64,000 nucleotides of DNA from a virus, in IMG/VR virus record IMGVR_UViG_3300027976_000006, positions 92,976 to 156,975 of that record; one strand, written 5' to 3'. Of this stretch, positions 33,008 to 42,978 are shown piece after piece. A program made the translations under genes and the position numbers. Positions within the stretch are counted from its first letter, which is position 1, and each line of letters opens with the position of its first letter. The notes under the pieces were generated by a model that saw only the letters and a list, made by a program, of their open reading frames with translations, was not told the DNA's origin and made no database searches.

Positions 33008-35812
33008 ATGACATACAGTTCGGGATCGTCTGTTGACAGTAAACCTGCAGTATACAACAAGGATTCTACTGGAGTAACTGATGGTATTCCTCTGCGCCTG
33101 GTTAACGGTATACAAGGAAAATTAGATTCAGCTTCTCCTTGGAATCAATTCAATACCGGCGGTCAAGTTGGTGACTCAAGAAACAATGCAGCCATTCATT
33201 CAGCTCCGCTAGCTAGCGACACGCCGTTGCGTGTAGGCCGTGTGCTTTTAGCTCTTCCTTATGTCCATTGCTACAAAGTTCAATTAACAGGGCGACAAGG
33301 TACCTGTATAGCTACTGCTGCCTCCAATCATTCGCATACCCCGCTGGGCGTACGCTCTGGCGAGGTAATCCCGCCTAATTCTAATGTGTTAATCTGGAAA
33401 CCAGCAACCGCGGAACTCGCTTATATTTTAGCGGTACTTCCGTCGCCTGTGTTGCACGATAATTTTAACGCTTCAGACCACATCCAGCAGGGTGGTAATT
33501 CTGGGCCTAAAAAAGTAGAAGCTTATCGCAACATCCCCAAGACGGTAGCAAAAGGGCATGGCTGGGTTTCCCAGTCTTGTGGACGACCAATGGACGGCAC
33601 TATTGGCGAATACGTGAGGATGTCCGAAACAGGTATTGGACTTTTGATTGATTCTTTTCAAACTTATTTACGTGTAAATGAAACTTGCGGGCTGTGGTTA
33701 AACTATTTTGACAGCTACACTAAGCTAGCAGGTCTGTCTTTAACTATTATGTCGTACTGTACGCACAACATGCAGTATTACGATGAGGGCGAAAACTTTT
33801 CTATGCTGGGGCATATAACTTACCCCTGGGAAGCCGCTGGGATGTATGCCCCCAATACAAAGTTTTCTGAAACTAACGACATAGAAAAAGTTCAGTTGGA
33901 TAAGCAATTTCCATTCGGTTTAGAGGATTTACAGGATCAGAGCCAAACTCCAATTTATAGAGTAACCGATTATACGGGTTATCTCGGGCAAGGGTTTAAT
34001 CGGACACTAATGAAGCCGGCCAAAGACAGCGGCAAACGATTAATGGTAGAGACAGACAAAGATGTCGGCTTGTTTCAAGAATTAACCGCATTGGACGGGG
34101 GATACTCACTACGGTCGGCTAAGCATATTATGCTGGCCAAGTATCCGTTAATACCCAATCCCAGACGCATCCGCGCGCCAGAGGATGCTAAAGGCGACGA
34201 TTTACTAGAAAGGCCGGGTAAAGGAGAATATAAATTCAGCGGTAAATTTGGAGAAGGGCCAGAGCATAAAGTTCGAGATTGGAAAGACGACAAAGTTTCT
34301 TCAATTCCGAATATGCTGCGTCCTGCGGGTATTATGGATTTGTTAACCCACCATTATAATTGGAAATCCACTCACCCATTCTTCTACCATAAAAAAGATT
34401 ATGATTACCCTGAAGAAGGAGACAGCACTAGTCCGCTTAAAGCAATTAAATTTTATCGTGGAAAAATGGCTGAATCTTATGTCGAGATCAGACCTAAACG
34501 TTTAAAAATTGACGATCGGTACCAAGATGTAAATTACTACAACACGGCATCGTTTATTACACTGGCAGAAGACGGAAGTATTATTATTGCGGATGGTTAC
34601 GGCTCTCAGCTATTATTGGGGGGAGGTCAAATTAGGCTGGAGGCGGGCGGTGACATAATGTTAATGTCAGGTTCGCGCGTGGTAACCTTGGCAAAAGAAG
34701 CAATAATCAGGGCTAAAGAGAATGTAGATATATCCGCAACGGTACACGATGTTAGGATTAAAGCAGAACGAAATATGCAGTTGCTTGCTGGAAATGCAGG
34801 GTCCGGTGGGATGCTTTTAGAATCCAAAGGAAAAGGATCAACCCAAGCATACGAAGGTAGGATTGGAACTGAAGTTGCGGGGTCGGGTATAACGCTGCTA
34901 AGCCGAGGTGGCTCTGTAAACACTATGTCAAAAACTGCGTACATTCGCACAGGAGTAGACGAAGGTAATCCAGAAAGCAGCGGAGATTTGATCATTGATT
35001 GTGCTAATGGTCGTTCCAGCTTAGTGGCTTATGCTAAGTCCTTTGACTTTTTTAGCTCAGGCGGGCTGGGGCTATGGCATCAGCCGGTAGGCCAAGGTGC
35101 TGCATCCATGTCGCAATCTCATTATTTCAGCAGTAATTTTTCTAAAATACGAGGTGGACTAGTTATAGAAGGGGATGTGGCGATTGTTAAAAAAGGAGAA
35201 CTCGGGGTGGCCGGTGGTGTATATGCTATGGGGGTTATTGGTTGTGCTAAAGGAATGGCTTGTTTAAAAGGGGCAGCAAATATTGGGGATAGCTCGATAG
35301 GGAATTTTGTACCAAGCATTGCTAAGTTTATTGAAGAATTTGAAATTGAGGGAGACAAGTTAACCCGGGCTGGCGATCCTATTTTTGCTGGATTTTATCC
35401 TAATTTTATCTGGAAAAATGCACAGCCAGGCAATAGCAATTTACTCGGTAACCAAATTGGTTTTTCGTACCGAGATTTATCGGCAAGGGGTAATGCTTAC
35501 GATTACACTGCAAATAAGTTTTTCTTGCTGGAAACTCGATGGCAGCAGCTAGGGCGTATGGGTGTGTTACAGTCAGAAGGCGAGACTTGGACGGAAAAAC
35601 TAGTGCATTACCAAGGGCAAGAATTATATCCATGGCCTGGCAAACTGAACTGGTTGACTGAAGAAACATTTTTAGGCTACAACGACGAAGACAAATTTAA
35701 ACTATTTGGGACTAACGCAGCAAAAAGTCGTAAAGATAATACAAAAGATTACGAAGAGCCTAGCTTTCCTGACTGGAAAAAACGAGTTTGTGACGGAAAT
35801 TATTCAATGTAA
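33008..35812 (+). CDS. Baseplate central spike protein, gp5/VgrG-like
   Basis: 934 residues. The likely role is the puncturing spike at the tail tip. An OB-fold-like region lies at about residues 70-140 (TPLRVGRVLLALPYVHCYKV; SGEVIPPNSNVLIWKP). The large middle part (about residues 150-480) is not recognised. From about residue 520 there are repeated short strands typical of gp5/VgrG beta-helices: GDIMLMSGSRVVTLAKEAII, ENVDISATVHDVRIKAERNM, LLESKGKG and ITLLSRGGSVNTMSKTAYI. The last 200 residues form a further domain of unknown kind. Gene order (after the tube, before the tape measure chaperones) is slightly unusual for a spike but common in large phages. No lysozyme domain was found. Confidence 0.8.
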   Translation: MTYSSGSSVDSKPAVYNKDSTGVTDGIPLRLVNGIQGKLDSASPWNQFNTGGQVGDSRNNAAIHSAPLASDTPLRVGRVLLALPYVHCYKVQLTGRQGTCIATAASNHSHTPLGVRSGEVIPPNSNVLIWKPATAELAYILAVLPSPVLHDNFNASDHIQQGGNSGPKKVEAYRNIPKTVAKGHGWVSQSCGRPMDGTIGEYVRMSETGIGLLIDSFQTYLRVNETCGLWLNYFDSYTKLAGLSLTIMSYCTHNMQYYDEGENFSMLGHITYPWEAAGMYAPNTKFSETNDIEKVQLDKQFPFGLEDLQDQSQTPIYRVTDYTGYLGQGFNRTLMKPAKDSGKRLMVETDKDVGLFQELTALDGGYSLRSAKHIMLAKYPLIPNPRRIRAPEDAKGDDLLERPGKGEYKFSGKFGEGPEHKVRDWKDDKVSSIPNMLRPAGIMDLLTHHYNWKSTHPFFYHKKDYDYPEEGDSTSPLKAIKFYRGKMAESYVEIRPKRLKIDDRYQDVNYYNTASFITLAEDGSIIIADGYGSQLLLGGGQIRLEAGGDIMLMSGSRVVTLAKEAIIRAKENVDISATVHDVRIKAERNMQLLAGNAGSGGMLLESKGKGSTQAYEGRIGTEVAGSGITLLSRGGSVNTMSKTAYIRTGVDEGNPESSGDLIIDCANGRSSLVAYAKSFDFFSSGGLGLWHQPVGQGAASMSQSHYFSSNFSKIRGGLVIEGDVAIVKKGELGVAGGVYAMGVIGCAKGMACLKGAANIGDSSIGNFVPSIAKFIEEFEIEGDKLTRAGDPIFAGFYPNFIWKNAQPGNSNLLGNQIGFSYRDLSARGNAYDYTANKFFLLETRWQQLGRMGVLQSEGETWTEKLVHYQGQELYPWPGKLNWLTEETFLGYNDEDKFKLFGTNAAKSRKDNTKDYEEPSFPDWKKRVCDGNYSM

Positions 35813-35821
35813 GGAGTGACG

Positions 35822-36769
35822 ATGATTGATTTGACTAATATGCCTGAAGATGAACGACGTTTGCTGGAAGAAGTGGCTAAAGCCAAAGGGCAGACTTTAG
35901 AAGAAGCGCTAGTCTCACTTGGGCATATTCTACCGCCGAAGCAAGATATGAAGGTGGAATTTGTAGGTATAGCCGCCGTAGACGACAAGGCTGAAACGAC
36001 TCCGGTGATATTAGAACCACCTTTAAAAATAAAAGCGGAGACTAGCACACCAATTGAAGAAGTAATCCCTAGCTTACCTAGCGATTTTGCTGTAGACGCA
36101 CCCCCGCCCGCCGCGGAAACAGAAGCAGAAGAAGAATCTGGCAAAAAAGAAGACGAAGAACTAGGTTCTGCTTTACACATGTGCCCTCAATGTGGCTGGG
36201 ATCAGCATATGCCGGTTATTCCAGAACCAAGCCAGTTTGAAAAGCTTGGGTTTTTACAGATGCTGTTAGGGCAAAAAGTATTTTCTAAAAAATATTTGCT
36301 GTACTCTGGTCATTTACGCCTAACCCTTCGCTCGTTAACTCTTCGAGAAATTGATGCGCTATACGAGGAAACATTTAGAGCCAAGAGAATGGGTATCATC
36401 GCGACAGACAATGATTTTTATGAGTACCTAAATAGGTTGAGGCTTAATCTTCAAATCGTCAGTTTATCTGCGCAGAACAGCGCTTTACATATTACATTAC
36501 CAAACGGGTTGAGTAAAGAGACTCATCCCAATGCCGAATCATTCTGGGATGTTTTTTTAGCCGAAAAGAATCGAGCCAAGAAAGCAACAGAAAATAGCCT
36601 AACCCTCGTGGAGCAGATAAGAGATTACATACTTTCTGATGTACTACCTACGGAACATTTGCATCGTATTGCTTCGCATACTTGCAACAAATTTAATCGC
36701 TTGGTCGTCAAGATGGAGGTATGCGTTGACGACCCAAATTTTATGAACGAGATCGAGCAGCCAGCTTAA
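35822..36769 (+). CDS. Putative tail assembly chaperone, upstream frame
   Basis: 315 residues; the ATG at 35822 has AAGGAG five bases upstream. Residues 1-30 are helical, 40-110 acidic and proline-rich, then a CPQCGWDQH half zinc motif near residue 120. The rest is helical with KYLLYSGHLRLTLRSLTLRE and LHRIASHTCNKFNRLV. The gene lies between tube/spike genes and the tape measure, where tail assembly chaperones that bind the tape measure normally lie. Those chaperones are classically made as a short and a -1 frameshifted long form; a slippery sequence sits in the last 40 bases of this gene (see next entries). The chaperone identity is inferred from position and this arrangement. Confidence 0.72.
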   Translation: MIDLTNMPEDERRLLEEVAKAKGQTLEEALVSLGHILPPKQDMKVEFVGIAAVDDKAETTPVILEPPLKIKAETSTPIEEVIPSLPSDFAVDAPPPAAETEAEEESGKKEDEELGSALHMCPQCGWDQHMPVIPEPSQFEKLGFLQMLLGQKVFSKKYLLYSGHLRLTLRSLTLREIDALYEETFRAKRMGIIATDNDFYEYLNRLRLNLQIVSLSAQNSALHITLPNGLSKETHPNAESFWDVFLAEKNRAKKATENSLTLVEQIRDYILSDVLPTEHLHRIASHTCNKFNRLVVKMEVCVDDPNFMNEIEQPA

Positions 36770-37278
36770 CTATTCGATCTGCGTTAAAGGGGGTTATTGA
36801 TTACAGTAAAGCAGATTTGCATAGCAGTATGTGGTGGACTCGCTGGAAATATTTGATTCATGCCATGGAAGAGATGGACCGAGAAAAACTTTTGCATTAT
36901 GCTTATGACTTTCAACTAGCATTAGTCTCCAGCTCCAAACTTTCTTCCGAGGATTTTTCTAAGCTACAAAGAGAATGTAAAGTACTTTTTGCGGATTTAG
37001 AAGGAAGTTTGCGTCCTTGGCTTGGCCGTTCTTCGGAAGATCGTCATACTAAGGATGTAACTGACTTTAAAGAACAATGGAAGGCGTTAATCGGTTTCGA
37101 TCTTGACGATACTGAAGCTAAAGCAAAATGGGAAAAGGAGATAACGGAAGTATCTTCAAATGTAGCCCGTAAGGTTAATGAGGCGCAGGCTAAAGAATCG
37201 GCTCAAGAAACTAACTTCTATGCTACATTGGAAAATGTACGGTTAAAACGGATGAGACAGCAAGGACGCATAAAATGA
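36730..37278 (+). CDS. Downstream frame of the tail assembly chaperone, read by -1 frameshift
   Basis: This frame is open from 36730 and overlaps the end of the upstream gene by 40 bases. It is -1 relative to it. It has no ATG with a ribosome binding site: the first ATG (36829) and a TTG (36817) lack one. A -1 slip at the CCCAAAT/AAATTTT sequence (0-frame CCA AAT TTT) would join the frames to a protein of about 485 residues. The encoded part is helical and charged (WTRWKYLIHAMEEMDREKLL; LHYAYDFQLALVSSSKL). It ends in an ATGA overlap with the tape measure gene. The long form probably contacts the tape measure and tube during tail assembly. Confidence 0.7.
   Translation, partial: RPKFYERDRAASLTIRSALKGVIDYSKADLHSSMWWTRWKYLIHAMEEMDREKLLHYAYDFQLALVSSSKLSSEDFSKLQRECKVLFADLEGSLRPWLGRSSEDRHTKDVTDFKEQWKALIGFDLDDTEAKAKWEKEITEVSSNVARKVNEAQAKESAQETNFYATLENVRLKRMRQQGRIK
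36733..36742 (+). promoter_or_regulatory. Putative -1 programmed frameshift slippery site
   Basis: CCCAAATTTT contains two overlapping heptamers that fit X-XXY-YYZ in the upstream frame: C-CCA-AAT and A-AAT-TTT. It is followed by a possible structure-forming region and by the stop of the upstream frame 25 bases later. Confidence 0.65.
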
Positions 37279-40200
37279 GCATGGATCCGACACAATTATC
37301 GTGGATGCAGGACGCCGGCATGGGGCTAGGCGCTGGTGGATTTTTTGCTCCCCACCCAGCCGGAGGTGCCGGCTATTTGTCCCAATTAGCACAAGGTTAC
37401 ACTTCTCCCATCCAAGGGCATGCGTTACCGGACACTTCTCCGCTAGCCCAACTTAATTTACAGCAATATGGCCTACCTGGGATGGTGGCGGGTATGGCCG
37501 GTAATGCTTATATGTCAAATAGAATGCAGCAGCAAGGCTTGCTGCCTATGGGTAACGCTGGCTCATATATGCAAGCGCACCGCACACGCGAACATTTAAG
37601 AATGAAAAACGAAGTTAGCTCAGGAGTAGCTAAACAAGACGAGGAGGGCATCTACCAATCGTTCAGAGGGGCTGCCGCCTTAGCCGGAATTCCTTTTAAC
37701 CGAGAACAGCGGGATGCTGCCCGAAGTATGTCCGAGACTGTTGCTTCTTTTGGCCCGGCTTTGGCTATGCTAGCCCCTGATTTGATGGACGCAATGTCGG
37801 GAGAAAAAGGCAGTGTGCAGGCGATGGCTGGGCAGATGATGGACGCAAATCGTTACCGGGCTGACCCTATCACAGGAAAAATGGGATACAGCACAGAATC
37901 CAATAAAAACCTAGTAAACAATGTTTTTGACAACTTATTCTCTAAAGATAACATGGCACAGATGAATGGTATGCGCGCAGGAGATATGGGGCAAGCGTAC
38001 CGGCAGCTATCTGCGGAAGGCTTGGTTGGCCCGACTGGAAGTTTACGTGATCGCACCATTCAGTCTCTTCAGCAAGCTCGGGAAGGGGGGATGGATCTAA
38101 GTAAAATAGATGGGGATATTAAAGAAAATACTAATCTTGCCACCTTGCCTAATGATGTACTAGCTAAACTTCGAAAAGATCCCGGCGTAGCCGCTAAGAT
38201 GAGCAAGGACGATGCTAGTCAAATATCAGATCAGCTTCAAAGTTATGTTGGATCTCTCTCTGCAATTCGTGAAGTATTTGGCGAAAACGGTGATGCTAAT
38301 GCACCTATGCCAAAATTAATAAATGCACTTAAAGCAATGACTTCAGGGCAGATGCAGAAATTTGATCCAGGCCAGCTTAAAGCTATGGTACGCGACATGC
38401 AGTCTATGTCGCAGCTTTCTGGTAAAAGCATAGATCAGTTAGTCGCAATGAACCAGTACGCTAACACGCAAAACTCACAGGTTATGGGTAATTATGGTGT
38501 TCATTTTAACCCTGCTTCAACCAAAGTGGGAGTGACCACAGGTATGGCATTTGCGGAGCACGGCGGGACTACGGGATTCGGAGCACTAAACCGAGAGCAG
38601 GCAGAGCAAGCGTCCATGGGTATGTTTTCTCGTGGGATGGGTTCTCAGATGTCTAATGCTTTAGGTGCCTTGACTCGAATTGAAGAAGCTGGCGGGTTTG
38701 CTCAAAACGGAGCCGGTAATGAAATGCGTGCAGCATTAGCCGCTGCCGATTCCGGGGCACACACCTACACATTTGTGGACGATAAGGGTGCTTCACAAAC
38801 GAGAAACACTCCGACTAAAGAAAGCCAATTTAGAACAATGGTTGGGCAGGGTGCTGTAACTGGCATGGGAGCCTCTGACTTTAATATGATGCTGGGAGAT
38901 CGAACTTCTAATCTGCGTGCCCTGTCCACCAACGAAGATAGACAGCAGGCTGCAATGCGGCAGCAGCCCGCAGAGATGGCTAGATTAATTTCTAGAAACA
39001 CGGGTAATCGTTTAGCTTCTAGCGAAGTATTAAAACAAATTGCTGACCCCAAGCAACGTGCATTAGTGGCTGCAGAGTTAGGCAAGGCGGCTACAGCGGC
39101 TACAGATGATCTAACTATGGAGCAGTTACAAGACCCGGCACAAAGAAATCAAGCAATTGCCGAAAGAATACAACTAGAAGGAAGGAATCATGGTTTAGAC
39201 ATAAAAGACGAGCAAGCTAAGCTTATGGCAGTCACTTCCTTCGGACAAAGGGAGTCTACGCTTCAGTCTAGGATAGGAATGGACGCAACCTCTTATGCAC
39301 AAGTACACGGCAAAGCAGTACGTGCAAGTCGAGACGACAAGCAGTCAGAAGTAAAGGCTCGCTCTGGCTTGAATGAAGCAATGTCGGGGTTAGGGCCAAA
39401 AGGTAGTCTCTTACAGCGGTTTTCTACCTCGGTACAGAAGCAAGGTGATAAAGGGGAGGATGCTAACTTAGACACACTAATGGGAGATATGTTTGCTGGT
39501 GATATAGATGAAGCCAAAGATAGGTTAAACAAACCATTGGAAGCTGTTCGAGATAGCAAAGAAAAAATTGACAATTTGATGAGCCGGCTGGAAGGAGCAA
39601 CTCCAGAAGGCAAAAAAAATATTAATATAGATATAGCAGCAGAAACAGTACTATTAAAGAAGCACGTTACGGCAGCAAGGGAAGCCTCAGATATGCTCGG
39701 GATGACCGATAAAGAAGGAGTGTTTAATCAAGCAGATGTTAAGAGGGGTAGAGAAGCGGGACGAGAACTAGACCATTTTAACCGTATGGACCAAGTGAGG
39801 ATAAGCGGAAGTACCGCCAATGTAACGGCCGCAGACAGAGCCGAGGCTAAGACTACTAAACTTACGGATGACGATTTATACGTAATGGCAGAAAAGGATC
39901 GAAGTAAAAAACTAGAAGAGGCAGATAAGCAATCGGAGCAGTACTGGTTGCCAGCAGGAGCCAAGGAAGTTTATAACAAAGCAATAGCTAACGGGGCTAC
40001 CGCAGAAGTGGCTAAAAAAGCGGCAAAAGATCATTTACGCAGTAATGTAATTTCGGTCGAAGACAGAGCTAGAGAGTTAAGAACTACGCTGGGGGCAGAT
40101 GCAACAGTTAACTCAATACAAGATAAAAACACACAAGATGCTATTATTCAAGGGCGGCGGGGTTCGGAGGACACACGACCTACAGTTAAAGCAGTAGATA

Positions 40201-42467
40201 CTCGTACAGAAGAAATGAGAAAAGCAGAAGGAGGGCAGGAGAAAAAAACCAAAGATGAGGTGGATAAGCTTACTACCGAAGATCGTAAAACTTACAACAC
40301 TAAGGAGAGGCAGTTAAAACAAAAAGCGGAAGATCAGCTGATTGCCGAAAATCAGTTACGCAGTCTTGGCATACTTAAGGCAGACGAAAGTTTAAATGCC
40401 AAAGGTAAAGATATTGCAAACTATACAGGTTTGAGCGGGGACAAGACAAGTCTACGCAAAGAATTGGTTGCGGCTAAAGCAGAAGACAGAGCTGCAATCG
40501 TTAACAAATATTTGGATAGCCAGCAAGTTCAACAGTTCTACGGTACCGCCGCCGAAGTTGCAAAGAAAAGAGATGCAGCAAATGCTTATGCCGCTTCCGA
40601 CGCAGGAAAACAGGCGGCTAAGAAGACTGAATCCAGCCTAGACAGTCTCTCTGAGGTGCGCCGAGAATTCTTATCTGACTCTAAAGCCGTTAGCCGTGGC
40701 GGGGCTAGGGGTGTGATTGCGGCCAAGCAAAGTCAGGAGGCGGAAGAAGAACTGCAGACTCTGGCTAATAAGTATCATGGCGGTGATGTAGGCAAGATGG
40801 TGAGCAGCGGTGGCACTGCCTTAGATAAAAAAGGTGAGGCTGAACTTAAAAAGGATTTTGGCAAATTATCCGCCGAAGAAAAAACCAAAATAACTGAGCG
40901 TTTGGCTGCGTCCGGTAATGCCCTAGGTTCCTATTTCGCTGGGTTTGGTACTGCAAATCTTACCGAACAAAATTATGCTGCTTATGTTTCTCTTCAAGCC
41001 AAAGACGCAGTTGCAAAGATGAAGGAGTCAGTAGATGGGATGTCAGGCGGTGCCAGCCAGACTTATGCAGATTTGCTCAAGCCGACATCTGCAACCAAAG
41101 CAGCGGCAAAAGAGATGTTTGGAGGTAAAGCAAATGAAGGTCAAGAAAAAGGGCTGCAGGCTTTAAGTTCTGCCGCAGCTTTAAAAAATACAGATTTGAA
41201 AAAACTTTTCAGCACGCCAGCGGATCAAGCGCAACTAAAGGAGATTACTAAGCAAATTGCGCTAGGAGAAAAAGGTAACGTGAATACCTCTAACTTGACA
41301 AAAGATCAAGAAGCAGTAGTCAAGGCAGCCCAGGATATGGGCAGTTTAACAGGCTTAAACAAGGATCAGATTAAATCGTTAGATGTATTGGCTAAGTCAA
41401 ATGCAAAAGACGACAGCAAGGAAGCCGCCGCACTAGGTATGACGCAAGAAGAGTACAAAGCAGCTGTTCAAGGAGAAGCTATCGACCCAAAACTTAAACT
41501 GTTTAAGGATGACTCGTCAAAAGGTACAGCTAAAGAACAGTTACAAAAAGCCCGACAAGATGAATCAGCCTTGGCAACCAACAAGACGAAGTTAGCGTCG
41601 GCACAGGCGGTGTTGGCTAGAAATAAAAGCTCAGAAGGGGCACAGAGAGATGTAGCTAGGTTAGAAGAACTTGTTGCGAAACAAACTGGTTCAAAAGATG
41701 AGCGGATAAAGGCAGCCGGATTAGATCCAACTAAAAAAGAAGATGTTCAAAAATACGAGAAACTTTTAGTGAATCAAGGAGGAGTAGCACAGCTTGAAAA
41801 GCGCAAAGCTGAGTATACGGCGGAAAGAAAAAAGCTTGCGGATGCAGGTATGTCCGAAGCGGATATTAATAAAAAACTGGGTACTATGACAGATTTAGAA
41901 AAAGACAGTCAAAAAATCGCTAAAGATTTAAAAGATAAAGACTTAGGCAGCGATGCGATGAATACTTTAGCGGACTCGTTTGGTAAAACAAGCGTAGACG
42001 AGCGTAAAAAATTCAAAGACGACATGGGTAAAGGTGGCGGTGCTACAGATAAAAACCGCCAAATGGTTGCCAATGTTTTAAAGGATGTAGGCAAACTAAA
42101 GGGTATTACCGGAGCTGCCGACGGCGACTCAGCCATTAAGAAACTAGATATGCTTACAGATGAATACGAAGCGGCTAAAACGCCAGAAGCTAAGAAGAAA
42201 CTTGCCGAAAAATACAAAATGAAGGGAGAAGAATTGGACAGCATAATGAACAAGACCGAATTTTTAAAGATGAAAGACAATAAGAAGGACTATACAGAGA
42301 AAAACATGCACGACGCCATGAGCAAAGTTGGTGGAAAAGATATTGCGGCTGAAGTTAAAAAAGAAGCAGAGCGCACTATGAAACTAACTGGTACGCTATT
42401 ACTTAAAGGAGCGGTTAACGGTGAAGGTAATTTGCACAATGGTACAGCCGTAGGTGGTTCATCCTAA
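37275..42467 (+). CDS. Tail tape measure protein
   Basis: 1730 residues; the ATG overlaps the previous stop (ATGA). Tape measures set the tail length and pass into the host. The protein is almost all helical and low in cysteine. It has an N-terminal Gly/Met/Gln-rich part (MVAGMAGNAYMSNRMQQQG near residue 75), then long charged coiled-coil stretches rich in K, E, A and Q, for example EDRARELRTTLGADATVN, and a C-terminus ending NGEGNLHNGTAVGGSS. At the usual 1.5 angstrom per residue it predicts a tail of up to about 260 nm. No hydrolase domain was recognised in it. Chaperone genes directly upstream support the call. Confidence 0.9.
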   Translation: MSMDPTQLSWMQDAGMGLGAGGFFAPHPAGGAGYLSQLAQGYTSPIQGHALPDTSPLAQLNLQQYGLPGMVAGMAGNAYMSNRMQQQGLLPMGNAGSYMQAHRTREHLRMKNEVSSGVAKQDEEGIYQSFRGAAALAGIPFNREQRDAARSMSETVASFGPALAMLAPDLMDAMSGEKGSVQAMAGQMMDANRYRADPITGKMGYSTESNKNLVNNVFDNLFSKDNMAQMNGMRAGDMGQAYRQLSAEGLVGPTGSLRDRTIQSLQQAREGGMDLSKIDGDIKENTNLATLPNDVLAKLRKDPGVAAKMSKDDASQISDQLQSYVGSLSAIREVFGENGDANAPMPKLINALKAMTSGQMQKFDPGQLKAMVRDMQSMSQLSGKSIDQLVAMNQYANTQNSQVMGNYGVHFNPASTKVGVTTGMAFAEHGGTTGFGALNREQAEQASMGMFSRGMGSQMSNALGALTRIEEAGGFAQNGAGNEMRAALAAADSGAHTYTFVDDKGASQTRNTPTKESQFRTMVGQGAVTGMGASDFNMMLGDRTSNLRALSTNEDRQQAAMRQQPAEMARLISRNTGNRLASSEVLKQIADPKQRALVAAELGKAATAATDDLTMEQLQDPAQRNQAIAERIQLEGRNHGLDIKDEQAKLMAVTSFGQRESTLQSRIGMDATSYAQVHGKAVRASRDDKQSEVKARSGLNEAMSGLGPKGSLLQRFSTSVQKQGDKGEDANLDTLMGDMFAGDIDEAKDRLNKPLEAVRDSKEKIDNLMSRLEGATPEGKKNINIDIAAETVLLKKHVTAAREASDMLGMTDKEGVFNQADVKRGREAGRELDHFNRMDQVRISGSTANVTAADRAEAKTTKLTDDDLYVMAEKDRSKKLEEADKQSEQYWLPAGAKEVYNKAIANGATAEVAKKAAKDHLRSNVISVEDRARELRTTLGADATVNSIQDKNTQDAIIQGRRGSEDTRPTVKAVDTRTEEMRKAEGGQEKKTKDEVDKLTTEDRKTYNTKERQLKQKAEDQLIAENQLRSLGILKADESLNAKGKDIANYTGLSGDKTSLRKELVAAKAEDRAAIVNKYLDSQQVQQFYGTAAEVAKKRDAANAYAASDAGKQAAKKTESSLDSLSEVRREFLSDSKAVSRGGARGVIAAKQSQEAEEELQTLANKYHGGDVGKMVSSGGTALDKKGEAELKKDFGKLSAEEKTKITERLAASGNALGSYFAGFGTANLTEQNYAAYVSLQAKDAVAKMKESVDGMSGGASQTYADLLKPTSATKAAAKEMFGGKANEGQEKGLQALSSAAALKNTDLKKLFSTPADQAQLKEITKQIALGEKGNVNTSNLTKDQEAVVKAAQDMGSLTGLNKDQIKSLDVLAKSNAKDDSKEAAALGMTQEEYKAAVQGEAIDPKLKLFKDDSSKGTAKEQLQKARQDESALATNKTKLASAQAVLARNKSSEGAQRDVARLEELVAKQTGSKDERIKAAGLDPTKKEDVQKYEKLLVNQGGVAQLEKRKAEYTAERKKLADAGMSEADINKKLGTMTDLEKDSQKIAKDLKDKDLGSDAMNTLADSFGKTSVDERKKFKDDMGKGGGATDKNRQMVANVLKDVGKLKGITGAADGDSAIKKLDMLTDEYEAAKTPEAKKKLAEKYKMKGEELDSIMNKTEFLKMKDNKKDYTEKNMHDAMSKVGGKDIAAEVKKEAERTMKLTGTLLLKGAVNGEGNLHNGTAVGGSS

Positions 42468-42478
42468 AGGAGTAAGCT

Positions 42479-42970
42479 ATGCCGGTCGTTTTCTCAAAAA
42501 ATACTGGTCGAGTATTTATGCTCAGCGATGCAGTCGCCGAAGGTGCAATATCCATGGGAGGGGTAGTTGGCACCGCGCCCATCACTTATACGCAACACAC
42601 GACTATCATCACACGCATTGGCGTTGCCGCTTCAGCAAATTTTCAATTTTTACACACAATTGGTAATGATGTTTATATCTATGTTTTTGGGGATAGAATG
42701 GGGCAGGTAGACCTGCATGGTATAAGCTTTGCGCAGCCGTGCGCCCAAGTTGGCCGCTTTGATAACACAGAAGAACACGGGTTTGAAAAAATGTTTAAAT
42801 GGTACGAGGCTAACCGAATTTCGGCACGTCGTGAGCCTGTAACTGTAACTATCGGGGTTAAAAAATCTTTTCAAGGTTTTGTTACTTCGTTAACTGGAGA
42901 CGCGCAAGACGCACAATACCGGACTATTAATTTTCAATTAACTATTTCTTTATTGCCCCCAACACCATAA
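42479..42970 (+). CDS. Baseplate or tail-tip protein (163 aa)
   Basis: The ATG has AAAGGAG eight bases upstream; a 70-residue overlapping frame was treated as a shadow. The protein is beta-rich and contains FLHTIGNDVYIYVFGDRMGQ near residue 58, a cysteine (AQPCAQVG), then EEHGFEKMFKWYEANRISAR and VTVTIGVKKSFQGFV near the C-terminus. It is the first gene after the tape measure, so a tail hub or distal tail component is likely. I have seen the GDRMGQ-type pattern in other phage baseplate proteins but cannot name a family. Eight bases separate it from the next gene. Confidence 0.65.
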   Translation: MPVVFSKNTGRVFMLSDAVAEGAISMGGVVGTAPITYTQHTTIITRIGVAASANFQFLHTIGNDVYIYVFGDRMGQVDLHGISFAQPCAQVGRFDNTEEHGFEKMFKWYEANRISARREPVTVTIGVKKSFQGFVTSLTGDAQDAQYRTINFQLTISLLPPTP

Positions 42971-42978
42971 GGTTAGCC

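Noticed and set aside
36817-37278. An independent gene starting at TTG 36817
   Set aside because: No ribosome binding site at a workable distance, the frame is open well upstream into the previous gene, and a slippery heptamer lies in the overlap, so frameshift expression fits better.
39293-39613. Several 60-145 residue minus-strand frames inside the tape measure, capsid and sheath genes
   Set aside because: Serine/leucine-rich antisense shadows without binding sites, inside well-supported + strand genes.
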